Of a stretch of DNA of 64,000 nt, positions 1 through 8,043 are shown one piece after another. The stretch covers positions 124,001-188,000 of the forward strand of contig NZ_JAFJSY010000001.1 of assembly GCF_019857225.1 (NCBI RefSeq), given 5' to 3'. The translations under genes and the position numbers were made by a program. The notes under the pieces are model-generated. The model was not told the origin of the DNA, did no database searches, and saw nothing but the letters and a program-made list of their open reading frames with translations. Positions within the stretch are counted from its first letter, which is position 1. Each line of letters starts with the position of its first letter. The DNA is from Streptomyces plumbidurans. Its GTDB lineage: Bacteria; Actinomycetota; Actinomycetes; Streptomycetales; Streptomycetaceae.

Positions 1-272
1 CCGTGGGACACCTCCAGCAGCTCCGCGCCCTCCCGGGCGCCCACGGTCTCGACCCGCTTCTTCAGCGCCTCGGGAAAACCCTCTTCGGCATGCAGCCGGT
101 CGATCTCGCTGCGGGCGACCCGCAGCCCCCCGCCCCCTTCATCGGGCATCGTGCGGATGTGTCCGAGATTCACCGCGAGGTCGAACTCCCCTCGCCTGAG
201 ACCCAGTTCCCGGCAGGCCCGGCTCGGCGTGCAGGAGGCGCTGGGTGATTGCGTGACGATGTTGCCTGACAT
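1..272 (-). CDS. DUF6397-like protein, N-terminal part (runs off the left edge)
   Basis: The first 90 codons of a minus-strand gene are visible; the 3' end lies outside the window. The protein opens with a short polar leader, then a helix-turn-helix-like stretch (RACRELGLRRGEFDLAV) and a segment reading GHIRTMPDEGGGG followed by VARSEIDRLHAEEGFPEAL. From memory this layout matches the DUF6397 family of Streptomyces, whose function is unknown; the N-terminal part resembles an excisionase or MerR-type DNA-binding fold, which is inference. The ATG at 270-272 is the first start in an open, high-GC3 frame. The roadblock gene lies upstream on the same strand, 128 bp away, so the two could be co-transcribed. 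Confidence 0.6.
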   Translation of the reverse strand, partial: MSGNIVTQSPSASCTPSRACRELGLRRGEFDLAVNLGHIRTMPDEGGGGLRVARSEIDRLHAEEGFPEALKKRVETVGAREGAELLEVSH

Positions 273-400
273 GGTCGGTCTCCCCCGTGGAGCAAGTGGT
301 CGGCGCCGTCTGCGCGACCTCGGTGAAAAAACCGTAGCCGCTTCGGCCGATCTTGTGGCGGGCCTGTGGATAACTCCACGGGAGAGGGCGAACCCGCAGG

Positions 401-814
401 TCAGGAATCTGCGGTCGGGCTTCCCTCGGGCTGCCGAGCCTCTACGTCGAGGTGCTCTCCGACCCGGTTGACGAGCAGGGTCATCTCGTAGGCGATCTGG
501 CCGATGTCGGCTTCCGCGCCGCTGAGCACACACAGGCAGCTGCTGTTTCCGGCGGCGGTGACGAACAGCACCGCGTCGTCGAACTCGACCATCGTCTGGC
601 GTACTCTGCCCGCGCCGAAGTAACGTCCCGAGCCTTTGGCCAGGCTGTGCAGCCCGGACGAGACGGCGGCAAGGTGTTCGGCGTCCTCGCGCCGCAGCCC
701 CGTACTTGCCCCCGTCACCAGCCCGTCGTTGGACAGGACCAGAGCGTGCCGTACATGTTCGACACGCTCGGTCAGATCGTCCAGCAGCCAGTCAAGCCCC
801 TGGTTCTGCTCCAT
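401..814 (-). CDS. Roadblock/LC7 domain protein (CvnB/MglB type)
   Basis: A 137-residue roadblock/LC7 protein. Members of this family bind or regulate small Ras-like GTPases; in Streptomyces they normally sit in conservons with a sensor kinase, a DUF742 protein and a GTPase. Visible family marks are the opening GLDWLLDDLTERV, the strand HALVLSNDGLVTGAS and the helix EDAEHLAAVSSGLHSLA. The start was set at the ATG at 812-814, preceded by GGGGAG at good spacing, rather than at a longer upstream frame that would run back toward the divergent promoter. No conservon partner is visible: the downstream neighbour is DUF6397-like and the divergent neighbour is a PPOX protein. It is therefore an orphan member, unless partners lie beyond the left edge. 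Confidence 0.85.
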   Translation of the reverse strand: MEQNQGLDWLLDDLTERVEHVRHALVLSNDGLVTGASTGLRREDAEHLAAVSSGLHSLAKGSGRYFGAGRVRQTMVEFDDAVLFVTAAGNSSCLCVLSGAEADIGQIAYEMTLLVNRVGEHLDVEARQPEGSPTADS

Positions 815-907
815 GTTCCGGTCTCCCCGTGTGACGACTCCCCCTGGCCGGAGGATCTCCTCGCCACCCTTCACCACCACCGGCCCACGAGCAAGGAGGA
901 TAGGGGC

Positions 908-1336
908 ATGGCTCAGAAGATGACCGATGAGGAATGGCGGGCGTTCGTGTCACACGGCACGCGCACCGGCAAGCTGTCGACCGTCCGGGCTGACGGAAGC
1001 CCGCATGTGGCGCCGATCTGGTTCGTGCTCGACGGGGACGACCTGGTGTTCAATACCGGCAAAGACACGGTCAAGGGACGGAATCTGGCTCGCGACGGCC
1101 GAGTCGCCCTATGCGTCGACGACGACCGGCCGCCGTTCGACTTCGTGGTGCTGCAGGGCCGTGCCCGGATCTCGGAGGATCTCGGGGAGGTGCGGCACTG
1201 GGCCGCCAGGATCGGGGCCCGGTACATGGGTGAGGAACGTGCGGAGGAGTTCGGGGAGCGCAACGGCGTTCCGGGCGAACTCCTTGTGCGCGTCGGGATC
1301 GAGAAGGTTTTGGCGCACAAGGCGATCGCGAGCTGA
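908..1336 (+). CDS. PPOX-class (F420-dependent type) oxidoreductase
   Basis: A 142-residue split-barrel protein of the pyridoxamine 5'-phosphate oxidase-like superfamily. Actinobacterial members of this size mostly bind coenzyme F420, sometimes FMN or heme, and reduce diverse substrates. The sequence shows the typical order: an N-terminal helix (MTDEEWRAFVSHGTRTG), then KLSTVRADGSPHVAPIWFVLDGDDLVFNTG, then a basic cofactor-phosphate segment (KDTVKGRNLARDGRVALCVD) and the later strand PFDFVVLQGRARI. AGGAGG at 894-899 lies just upstream of the ATG, so the start is secure. It is transcribed divergently from the roadblock gene across about 93 bp. Substrate and cofactor cannot be told from sequence alone. 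Confidence 0.85.
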   Translation: MAQKMTDEEWRAFVSHGTRTGKLSTVRADGSPHVAPIWFVLDGDDLVFNTGKDTVKGRNLARDGRVALCVDDDRPPFDFVVLQGRARISEDLGEVRHWAARIGARYMGEERAEEFGERNGVPGELLVRVGIEKVLAHKAIAS

Positions 1337-1438
1337 GCGGTCCTGTCCCCGGGCGGCCGGATCCTCTTGGAGGGTGGCCGTCAGCCGGCCGAGGCGCGAC
1401 GCCGGACGGTGTGCATCCGCCCGGCGTCGCGGTTGCGG

Positions 1439-1560
1439 CTAGGCCGAGCGGCAACGCGGCACAGCCCAGGTGGTCTCGGGTGTGGCGGTGGTCAGGCCCA
1501 GGGTGCCGCCCGTGATCGCGTTCTCCGCGATGTCCAGCGCGGTGTGCGCAGGGATCAAGA
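1439..1560 (-). pseudogene. Possible C-terminal remnant of an unidentified gene
   Basis: The 281 bp between the PPOX gene and the next acetyltransferase hold no intact gene. On the minus strand one frame reads LIPAHTALDIAENAITG and continues to a natural-looking end (TTWAVPRCRSA, stop at 1439-1441), with GC-rich third positions. It has no start codon with a ribosome site and I do not recognise the family. It may be the tail of a gene whose front was lost, or chance. Confidence 0.2.
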
Positions 1561-1617
1561 AGCAAGAGGGGCCGGGAGTCTTGATCGTTACAGGTGGCCG
1601 CTGATTGGCTGGCCGAC

Positions 1618-2151
1618 ATGGATGATCTCGGACCCGTAGTGTGGCCGCCTGTACCGATCAAGACCGAGAGGCTCGTGTTGCGTGAGCCTGAGGCCCGGGA
1701 CCGTGCGTCGTTCCTTGAGCTGTACGCCTCGTCGGAGGTGCACACCTATCTCGGCGGCCCTCGCCCGCGTGACGAACTCGAGCGCGAGATGCCCGGGGTG
1801 CCCGGGCGGCGGCCCGGGAGTTTCGTCGTCGATCTCGACGGGGCGATGATCGGTCAGATCCTGCTCAGGAGGGCAACAGAGCACCTGTGTCCCGTTGCCG
1901 TGGGGAAGGTCGATCTTGGCTACCTCTTCCTGCCGCGGGCGTGGGGATTCGGGTATGCCTCCGAGGCGTGCGCGGCTGCCCTGGACTGGCTCGCAGGCGT
2001 CCTTCCGGGTGAGCCGGTGGTGCTCACCACCCAGACGGCCAACGTCCGTTCGATGCGTCTCGCGGCGAAGCTGGGGTTTACCGAGGTGGAGCGGTTCCGG
2101 GCCTGGGACGCCGATCAGTGGCTGGGCTTGCGGGCCCCGATAGTGCGATAG
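1618..2151 (+). CDS. GNAT family N-acetyltransferase (RimJ/RimL type)
   Basis: A GNAT acetyltransferase of about 177 residues that would transfer acetyl from acetyl-CoA to an amine, possibly a protein N-terminus, small molecule or antibiotic. The family signature is clear: IKTERLVLREPEARDRASF at the N-terminus, the central strand GKVDLGYLFLPRAWGFGYASEA forming the acetyl-CoA pyrophosphate loop region, and the C-terminal TTQTANVRSMRLAAKLGFTEV. The ATG at 1618 is chosen; a GTG eight codons earlier (1594) is possible and is preceded by GGGAG at loose spacing, while the ATG has no clear ribosome site. It stands alone between two poorly conserved intergenic stretches. Confidence 0.8.
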   Translation: MDDLGPVVWPPVPIKTERLVLREPEARDRASFLELYASSEVHTYLGGPRPRDELEREMPGVPGRRPGSFVVDLDGAMIGQILLRRATEHLCPVAVGKVDLGYLFLPRAWGFGYASEACAAALDWLAGVLPGEPVVLTTQTANVRSMRLAAKLGFTEVERFRAWDADQWLGLRAPIVR

Positions 2152-2324
2152 TGCCGTCCGGTTGAGCCCGACACCTCGGATCTGTCGACGTGCTGGTGAC
2201 GGAACCAGGCGGGATCGCTGGTCACGCAGGCGCTCCCGTTGGAACATGGCGCAGATGTGCATCAGTACGACGACGTAGGGTTCGAACGTGTGCACCGCGG
2301 AGTCATCGGTGTCGGTGAGGGATC

Positions 2325-2933
2325 ATGCGGAACATGAGCGACGACCACACGCACGTTCAGGAGTTCTTCGGTGCCCGTGCCGCCGACTGGGACAGCCGGT
2401 TCCCCGACGACGGCCCCGCCTACGCCGCCGCGGTCGCCGATCTGCAGCTGCGCGAAGGAGACCGGGTGCTCGACGCGGGATGCGGCACCGGTCGGGCCCT
2501 GACGCCGCTGCGTGCCGCCGTGGGGCCTTCGGGAGTCGTCGTCGGGGCGGACCTGACCCCGGCCATGCTGCAGGCCGCCGAACGGGCCGGCAGGCACCGC
2601 GACGGGCAGCTGCTGCTGGCTGACGTGGCGGTGCTGCCGCTGCGGTCGCGGTCGCTCGACGCGGTGTTCGCCGCCGGCCTCATCGCCCACCTTCCCGACC
2701 CGGAGGAGAACCTGCGGGAGTTGGCGCGGGTGGTGCGCCCGGGCGGCACGCTGGCCCTGTTCCACCCCATCGGCCGCGCGGCACTGGCCGCACGCCAGGG
2801 TCGGCAGATCACCCCCGACGACCTGCGCGCGAAACCCAACCTGCGGCCCCTGCTGGCCGGTTCCGGATGGCGTATGACCTCGTACGTCGACGAGGACGCC
2901 CGCTTCCTGGCGCTGGCCGTCCGGGAGGGCTGA
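2325..2933 (+). CDS. Class I SAM-dependent methyltransferase
   Basis: A 202-residue Rossmann-fold methyltransferase using S-adenosylmethionine; the substrate is unknown. Motif I is VLDAGCGTGRALTPL at about residues 50-64, followed by the acidic motif II (GVVVGADLTPAMLQAAE), the motif around FAAGLIAHLPDPEENLREL and post-motif PGGTLALFHPIG. The N-terminus (HVQEFFGARAADWDSRF) resembles the UbiE/Methyltransf_11 group. GAGGG upstream of the ATG at 2325 supports that start; a second ATG lies three codons later. The 173 bp before it contain a minus-strand frame with coding-like composition (MHTFEPYVVVLMHICAMF) that could be a remnant but has no convincing start or family. Confidence 0.85.
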   Translation: MRNMSDDHTHVQEFFGARAADWDSRFPDDGPAYAAAVADLQLREGDRVLDAGCGTGRALTPLRAAVGPSGVVVGADLTPAMLQAAERAGRHRDGQLLLADVAVLPLRSRSLDAVFAAGLIAHLPDPEENLRELARVVRPGGTLALFHPIGRAALAARQGRQITPDDLRAKPNLRPLLAGSGWRMTSYVDEDARFLALAVREG

Positions 2934-3296
2934 GTCTCAGCTCGGGCCCGGCCGCATCATCCCGCCGCATGGGCCCTACCCCCAGGGGACCGACATTTGC
3001 CGGCACGCGCGCGTGGCTACCGTCCACAAACGCTTCCACCTCGTAGGAGGCGATATTGCTGCTGCCCGCAGGTGGGCGACCGCTCGGCGTCCAGGTTGGC
3101 CTCCGTGAGAACCGGCCGGGAAGCGAGGTCCAGCCGCCGACGGGCGACCTCGACGGCGACCGTGAGTGTGAACGAATGTGCAGTCGATCGCTTCACGCGC
3201 CCGTCACCCTTCTGCCGCCCGGATTCCAACTCTAGGTTGAACAGCAGGAGATGAACGATCGGCCATGGGCAACCACGCAGGGGGAAGGTGGTCAGC
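2934..3296. other. Gene-poor intergenic stretch with a CsoR/CstR-like dyad
   Basis: No recognisable gene occupies these 363 bp. Two things stand out. First, TACCCC-CA-GGGGAC at 2977-2990 differs at only the last two bases from the perfect TACCCC-CA-GGGGTA dyad in front of the CstR-like gene at 56.7 kb. Second, AGGAGG at 3045-3050 precedes a TTG that opens a 59-codon frame (3056-3235) with fairly GC-rich third positions. I cannot assign it to any family and do not call it as a gene. Confidence 0.4.
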
Positions 3297-3593
3297 ATGT
3301 TGGGCAGGGTGCGCAAGTCCTGTGCAAGATTCCTCAACGCCGTACGCGCGGACCTCGGCAACGGTCGGGACAAACGTACACACAATCTTTTCGAAGCCGC
3401 CGCCGCCTATGTCTCGGCCTGCGCGGAGGACGACCAGGACCGTATCGACGAGGCGGCGGGTTGGGTGTCCCCGGAGGCTCTGTCCTTCGGGGTCAATGAG
3501 CTGGCATGCAGGGCAGTCATCGCACTGGCCCGCGAGCGCGACGAGTCGCCGGGGACGGTGGCCCGCGCGCTGCTGGGGCTCCCGGCGGGCTGA
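3297..3593 (+). CDS. Small conserved-type hypothetical protein
   Basis: A 98-residue soluble protein that I do not recognise. It is basic at the start (MLGRVRKSCARFLNAVRADLGNGRDKR), then helical (NLFEAAAAYVSACAEDDQDRI) and ends DESPGTVARALLGLPAG. The two helical halves suggest a small all-alpha protein. GGGGGAAGG lies about 8 bases before the ATG at 3297; a GTG at 3288 is also in frame. Third positions are strongly GC-rich, which supports a real gene. Its neighbours give no functional hint. Confidence 0.55.
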   Translation: MLGRVRKSCARFLNAVRADLGNGRDKRTHNLFEAAAAYVSACAEDDQDRIDEAAGWVSPEALSFGVNELACRAVIALARERDESPGTVARALLGLPAG

Positions 3594-3730
3594 CGACATC
3601 GCGTCGGGAGTGGCCGATTCGCCCCGTCCAGCCGGAAAACTGCAGGTCCACGTGTGCTTCCGAGTCGTGACAAGCTGCTTCCGCGCGCATTAGGGTGCGC
3701 GCGATCGGATGAATCGATGGGGAGGCAGGC

Positions 3731-4630
3731 ATGGCCGGGACGGACGAGGACGCCGTCGCCGCCGCGGACGAAGCGCTTTATGTGCTCACGGCGGTACTTC
3801 TGACGCCGGCGAAGTTCCCGAGCGTGCTCGGCGACGACTATCCGGAGGCCTGCTCGGCGCTCGGTCTCGCGCCGCTCGCCGACGGATACGGCCTGGTACT
3901 CGGCCAGGACGGCGACGGTGCCCGGTGGACCGTCGTGGTCGACGACGTCTCCCTGGTCGCGGTCGCCATCGCGTCCTGGGACTGCGGGATGGAGTACGAC
4001 CTGTCTCCCGACGAGCGTTCGGTAGTGGCCGCGCTACCGGGCTGGCCGCTCGCGGTCGCCGTCGCGGCTCCCGGCGTGCCCGCGCCACACGATCCCGACC
4101 CCGAGGTGGCGGACGGTCCGCCTCTCACGCCGCCGGACACGAGCCGATGGGGGCCCGCCCAACGGCGCCTGGGCGCCGACGAGATCGCGCTGCAGTGGGC
4201 CATCTGGCGGGAGCAGATCGACGATGCCTCCTTCTCGAACCAGGCCTCGGCATCCGACGGATCCGCTGAGGCAGCAGAGAAGGAAGTGAAGGACGAGGAC
4301 ACCGAGCAGGACGAGCACGCCGCGCAGGACGGACAGGACGGGCAGGTCGACGGTCCCGACAAGCACGGCGGGATACGGCGCGTGCTCGCCGAGGCACGCG
4401 GCTACGTGGAAAAGCCGCCGCCGCTCGGCCGTGTCCGGTCCTCCTTCGCACCCGGCGACGCGCGGACGCTGCGCGCCGATGGTCCGGGCTGGTCGCTCGT
4501 GGCCAGGACCGACGACATCGCGTTCGTCCTCCTTGACGCCGAGCCCGGCGAGGTACTCCCGGTCGGCCGAGGACCGGAACTGCCCGGCCTCCTGGAGGCG
4601 CTCGAAAAAATGGCTGTCCGGCCCAGTTGA
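3731..4630 (+). CDS. Hypothetical protein with acidic central linker
   Basis: A 299-residue protein that I cannot assign. It has a globular N-terminal half (about residues 1-165), a strongly acidic low-complexity linker (about 180-210, rich in Asp, Glu and Gln around EVKDEDTEQDEHAAQDGQDG), and a C-terminal domain (about 220-295) ending VGRGPELPGLLEALEKMAV. No signal peptide or membrane segment is seen. The phrase WTVVVDDVSLVAVAIASWD suggests a beta-rich core. AGGCAGGC lies just before the ATG. A dyad terminator follows about 45 bp after the stop. It may be a Streptomyces-restricted conserved protein. Confidence 0.65.
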   Translation: MAGTDEDAVAAADEALYVLTAVLLTPAKFPSVLGDDYPEACSALGLAPLADGYGLVLGQDGDGARWTVVVDDVSLVAVAIASWDCGMEYDLSPDERSVVAALPGWPLAVAVAAPGVPAPHDPDPEVADGPPLTPPDTSRWGPAQRRLGADEIALQWAIWREQIDDASFSNQASASDGSAEAAEKEVKDEDTEQDEHAAQDGQDGQVDGPDKHGGIRRVLAEARGYVEKPPPLGRVRSSFAPGDARTLRADGPGWSLVARTDDIAFVLLDAEPGEVLPVGRGPELPGLLEALEKMAVRPS

Positions 4631-4675
4631 GTTCCCGCTCCGCGGTCACCCAACTGTGGGCACCTGACGGCGGAT

Positions 4676-4705
4676 CGGTCCTTGCACGCTCACCTCGAAG
4701 GACCG
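4676..4705 (+). terminator. Stem-loop after the 3731-4630 gene
   Basis: CGGTCCTT (4676-4683) pairs with AAGGACCG (4698-4705) across a 14-base loop. It lies 45 bp after the stop codon and before the next plus-strand gene, as expected for an intrinsic terminator of the actinobacterial type without a long T tract. Confidence 0.5.
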
Positions 4706-4908
4706 TTGTTCGCCGATCTCCCTCCTGCGCGCGGGACTTCGCTTTACGCCGGACTGCACACACGACCCTGTACTGAACCGCCATGCCATGAAGGCCTTCA
4801 CTGTGGTCCCGGCACATGGATGCCATGAGCGCCGGACCACACCATGGGGCAGCCCGCGGCGCCCGCACTCCTGCGGTCGTCCTTTCGCTCCCTGCCCCGG
4901 AGGCCGTC

Positions 4909-6300
4909 ATGCGTCCGTCCCGCAGTGTTCCGCTCGCTGCCGCCACCCTGGTGACAGCCGCCCTCGTCTGGCCGGCCTCCGCCCAGGCCGGCACAGCCGG
5001 CGGCAGTCACTGCGCCCGCCTCGACCGGGTGCATGTGCCGGGCGCCGCCTTCCAACAGAGCGCCTGTCTGCCCGATCTCACCACGACGGGGCTCGCCGGT
5101 ACGCCGTACACCGACATGGCCGACCAGGCGGGGCTGACGGCGAAGGCCACCCGCACACCGTCCGGGGTTGCCGGGGTGCAGATCGACGGCTACTTCCCGG
5201 ACTCCTCGCACTTCAACACCACCCACGGATGGCGCCACGACGCGCAGTTCGTGATCCGGATGCCGGACCACTGGAACGGTGGCCTGGTGGTCACCGGCGC
5301 TCCCGGCACACGCAAGCAGTACGCGACGGACACCGCGATCTCCGACCAGGTGCTCGCCGAGGGCTATGCGTACGCCGCGACGGACAAGGGCAACAGCGGC
5401 ACCGACTTCTACCGCGACGGAGCCCGACCCGGAGACGCGATCGCCGAATGGAACGCACGGACCACTCAGCTCACCCGAGCGGCCAAGCGCGCGGTCGCCC
5501 AGCGCTACGGGCACGCGCCCCGCCGCACCTACATGACCGGCATCTCCAACGGCGGCTACCTCACCCGCTGGCAGCTGGAGAACCATCCTGAGCTCTACGA
5601 CGGCGGCGTGGACTGGGAAGGCGCTCTGTGGACCGCCGACGGCCCCAGCCTGCTCACCTCGCTGCCCACCGCTGTGGCCCGGACGCTGGGCTCGGCGAAC
5701 GACGAGGACATGTACGCGGTCGGCTTCGCGCGCGGCTCCGAGTTCCTGTGGCCCTACCACGAGAAGGCGTACTGGGGGATCACGCAGAAGACTTACCGCG
5801 CCGAGTTCGACCCGGCCTACGACCCCGGCTGCCCGGGCCCCTCCGCGGGCAGCACCCCGGAGCAGATCCTCTCGCCATGTGCCCGCGACGCAGCGTACGA
5901 CTACGCAGCACGCCCCGCGGCCGTCCGCCGGGCCGTGGCCCGGGTGTCGCTGACCGGGCGCATCGGCAGACCTCTGATCACGCTCCACGGCGACCTGGAC
6001 TCCCTGCTGCCCAAGGCGACCGACTCGGATGTGTACGCGCGCATGATCGACGCGAGCGGACGCGGCCCGCTGCACCGCTACTACACGATCCAGGGCGGCA
6101 CACACGTCGACGGGCTGTACGACACCTTTCCAGACCGGCTGCGGCCGATCCTGCCCTGCTATCGGTCGGCGTTCGACGCGCTGGTGACCTGGGTGCAGCA
6201 GGGCGTCCGACCGCCCGCGGACCACACCGTCGCACGACCGGCGGACGGCGATGTGGTCGACTCCTGCAAGCTGTCCGAGCGGGTCGATTCCGTGCGGTAG
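4909..6300 (+). CDS. Secreted alpha/beta hydrolase, tannase/oligomer-esterase-like
   Basis: A 463-residue exported serine hydrolase. The N-terminus is a Sec signal peptide (MRPSRSVPLAAATLVTAALV, cleavage near AQA). The nucleophile elbow is GISNGG, with Ser at about residue 212, next to MTGISNGGYLTRWQLENHP; the acid and base are likely in LHGDLDSLLPKATDSD and GGTHVDGLYD. The length and the double use of NGGY- and GTH-type motifs resemble tannase/feruloyl-esterase and 3-hydroxybutyrate-oligomer hydrolase relatives, so the substrate is probably a soluble ester or polyester oligomer; this is inference. GGAGG before the ATG at 4909 fixes the start. Several cysteines (C-x9-C near PGCPGPS and SPCARD) suggest disulfides. 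Confidence 0.8.
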   Translation: MRPSRSVPLAAATLVTAALVWPASAQAGTAGGSHCARLDRVHVPGAAFQQSACLPDLTTTGLAGTPYTDMADQAGLTAKATRTPSGVAGVQIDGYFPDSSHFNTTHGWRHDAQFVIRMPDHWNGGLVVTGAPGTRKQYATDTAISDQVLAEGYAYAATDKGNSGTDFYRDGARPGDAIAEWNARTTQLTRAAKRAVAQRYGHAPRRTYMTGISNGGYLTRWQLENHPELYDGGVDWEGALWTADGPSLLTSLPTAVARTLGSANDEDMYAVGFARGSEFLWPYHEKAYWGITQKTYRAEFDPAYDPGCPGPSAGSTPEQILSPCARDAAYDYAARPAAVRRAVARVSLTGRIGRPLITLHGDLDSLLPKATDSDVYARMIDASGRGPLHRYYTIQGGTHVDGLYDTFPDRLRPILPCYRSAFDALVTWVQQGVRPPADHTVARPADGDVVDSCKLSERVDSVR

Positions 6301-6319
6301 CGGATCCGCGGGTTGGGTG

Positions 6320-6502
6320 TCAGCGACCGAGCTCCTTGCGGGTGACGCGACGCAGCCTGCGCCGCTGCGAGGGGTCCAGCATGAGGTACGCGGCGGTCGG
6401 CACTCCCAGGACTATCAGGAGCGAGGCCCACCACGGCAGCCAGATCAGCAGGATGAGCCCGACCGCCACACCCCCTGCGGCGATCTTCGCGTTCTTCGAC
6501 AT
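6320..6502 (-). CDS. Small two-helix membrane protein
   Basis: A 60-residue protein with two adjoining hydrophobic segments (about residues 8-22 and 25-41, separated by PWW) and a highly basic C-terminal tail (DPSQRRRLRRVTRKELGR). AAGGAGG sits 8 bases before the ATG. The hydrophobic hairpin with a positive cytoplasmic tail predicts an inner-membrane protein with both ends in the cytoplasm. No family is recognised. It lies downstream of the desaturase gene on the same strand, 131 bp away, which could mean a shared transcript, and converges on the secreted hydrolase. Confidence 0.7.
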   Translation of the reverse strand: MSKNAKIAAGGVAVGLILLIWLPWWASLLIVLGVPTAAYLMLDPSQRRRLRRVTRKELGR

Positions 6503-6633
6503 GTGCGTCGCCTCCTTCGCGGCCACTGCCGCTCTCTGTCCTGAAAACGGGCCCGGGCCGCCGACGGTTCCGGACCGCGACCCTGAGACGTCCCTGATGC
6601 GCAACCCCGACGCGCCCCTGAGAGCCCGCTCGA

Positions 6634-7689
6634 TCATTCCGCCCTGAGCGGCTCGCCCACCTCGTGCAGATGACGCAGTGCCTGCCGGTAGGAGTCGACG
6701 AGCCCGGTCTCCGCATAGGGAACACCCAACCCCAGGCAGTGCGCGCGCACCAGTGGTTGGGCGAGCCGCAGATGCGGGCGGGGCATGCTGGGAAAGAGGT
6801 GATGCTCGATCTGGTAGTTGAGACCGCCGAGGAACCAGTCGGTCAACAGGCTGCCGCGGATGTTGCGCGAGGTCAGCACCTGCCGGCGCAGATGGCCCCA
6901 CCTTTCGCCGTTCGGGTCGGGCATTTCCATGCCCTTGTGGTTGGGCGCGAAGGCCATCCCCAGGTGCAGGCCGAACAGCATGTGGTGGAGGGCGGCGAAG
7001 ACGAGCGCCTTGGCCGGGGACATCGACGTGAGCAGCAGGGTCGCGTACATGAAGACGTGGGCCAGCAGGAGCAGTCCCTCGACGATGCGCTCTCGAAGAG
7101 GCTGCCGGCGCAGATCCCTGAAGCCGTGGACCTTCAGGGCGACGCCTTCGAGGAGGGTCAGGGGGAAGAAGAGCCAGGCCTGGTTGCGGGTCAGCCAGCG
7201 TCGGAAACCCGACCGCACCTTGGCCTGTTCACCAGTGAAGACCAGGACGTCGGCGACGACGTCCGGATCCTTGTCGATGTGGTTGGGGTTGGCGTGGTGG
7301 CGGTTGTGCTTGTCGTTCCACCAGGCGTAGCTCATGCCCAGCAGCAGGTTGCCGTGGACGAGGCCGATCGCGCGGGCGGCCGACTTGTCGGCGGTGATCT
7401 GGGAGTGGCCCGCATCGTGCCCTATGAAGGCCGTGCGTGCGCAGAACACCGCCAGGAGCGGGGCCAGGAGGAGCGACCACCACGAGTTGCCTATGAGGAC
7501 GACGCCCGTGACGATGGCGGCCAGTGCGATCGCGTTGACGGCGATGCGCAGCGCGTACCAGAGGGGGCGTCGTTCCAGGAGACCCTGGCCCCGGACCGTG
7601 CGCAGAAGGGGCGCGAAGTCGCTTCCCCCGGACAGGCCGTCCGCTGTTCCCCGCAACGGTTCGGCGACGGCTGTGGTGGGCTCGGGCAT
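6634..7689 (-). CDS. Membrane fatty acid/lipid desaturase (DesA3-like)
   Basis: A 351-residue integral membrane di-iron desaturase that would introduce a double bond into an acyl chain using oxygen and a ferredoxin or similar electron donor. The three histidine boxes are all present: HDAGH (residues 91-95), HNRHH (128-132) and QIEHH (293-297). Hydrophobic pairs flank the boxes (about 48-83 and 172-235). The QIEHHLFP form with N-terminal extension matches the actinobacterial linoleoyl-CoA/stearoyl desaturase group. The ATG at 7687-7689 is the first in frame. No reductase or ferredoxin gene is adjacent, so electrons must come from elsewhere. Regiospecificity cannot be read from sequence. Confidence 0.9.
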   Translation of the reverse strand: MPEPTTAVAEPLRGTADGLSGGSDFAPLLRTVRGQGLLERRPLWYALRIAVNAIALAAIVTGVVLIGNSWWSLLLAPLLAVFCARTAFIGHDAGHSQITADKSAARAIGLVHGNLLLGMSYAWWNDKHNRHHANPNHIDKDPDVVADVLVFTGEQAKVRSGFRRWLTRNQAWLFFPLTLLEGVALKVHGFRDLRRQPLRERIVEGLLLLAHVFMYATLLLTSMSPAKALVFAALHHMLFGLHLGMAFAPNHKGMEMPDPNGERWGHLRRQVLTSRNIRGSLLTDWFLGGLNYQIEHHLFPSMPRPHLRLAQPLVRAHCLGLGVPYAETGLVDSYRQALRHLHEVGEPLRAE

Positions 7690-8043
7690 GTCCGGTCTCC
7701 GGCTCTCTCGGGCAACGAGCTGACCTGTGAAAACGTATGAGCTGACGACCTACGGCGGCCATGACGCCATCCCCCGGGTAGGGGAGGGGGCCAGCCCGTG
7801 GCAGACAGGGGGGCTGGCAACACCCCGGGGTACGACGGTGGGCATGTCGGGGGTACGTCGGCACGGATGGCGGGAGTACAGCGGTCCCAATGCCGGCGCG
7901 TTGCTACGTCCGGGGCGCGCCGCGTCCTCCGACGGCAGATGGCGCTGACCACGGACAGACGAGGCGATGCCCGTGACCGGAAAAATTGATGTACCCTCGG
8001 CGGCCCCGACTGGGTAGTCAAATTTGAGGAGCGCGGCTTCGCT
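7690..8043. other. Divergent promoter region, no gene
   Basis: These 354 bp separate the desaturase and the SNF2 helicase, which are transcribed away from each other, so both promoters should be here. I see no small gene. GCCAGCC (7790-7796) and GGCTGGC (7812-7818) form a short inverted repeat, and GAGGA at 8026-8030 is the likely ribosome site of the helicase. The stretch near 7979-8025 is noticeably AT-rich compared with its surroundings, as expected for promoter DNA. Confidence 0.5.

Noticed and set aside
365..373. TGTGGATAA, a perfect DnaA-box sequence
   Set aside because: A single box without clustering, a dnaA/dnaN neighbour or an AT-rich region does not make an origin.
3056..3235. 59-codon TTG frame behind AGGAGG
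   Set aside because: Composition is only partly coding-like, the start is TTG and no family is recognised; recorded in the gap entry instead of being called.
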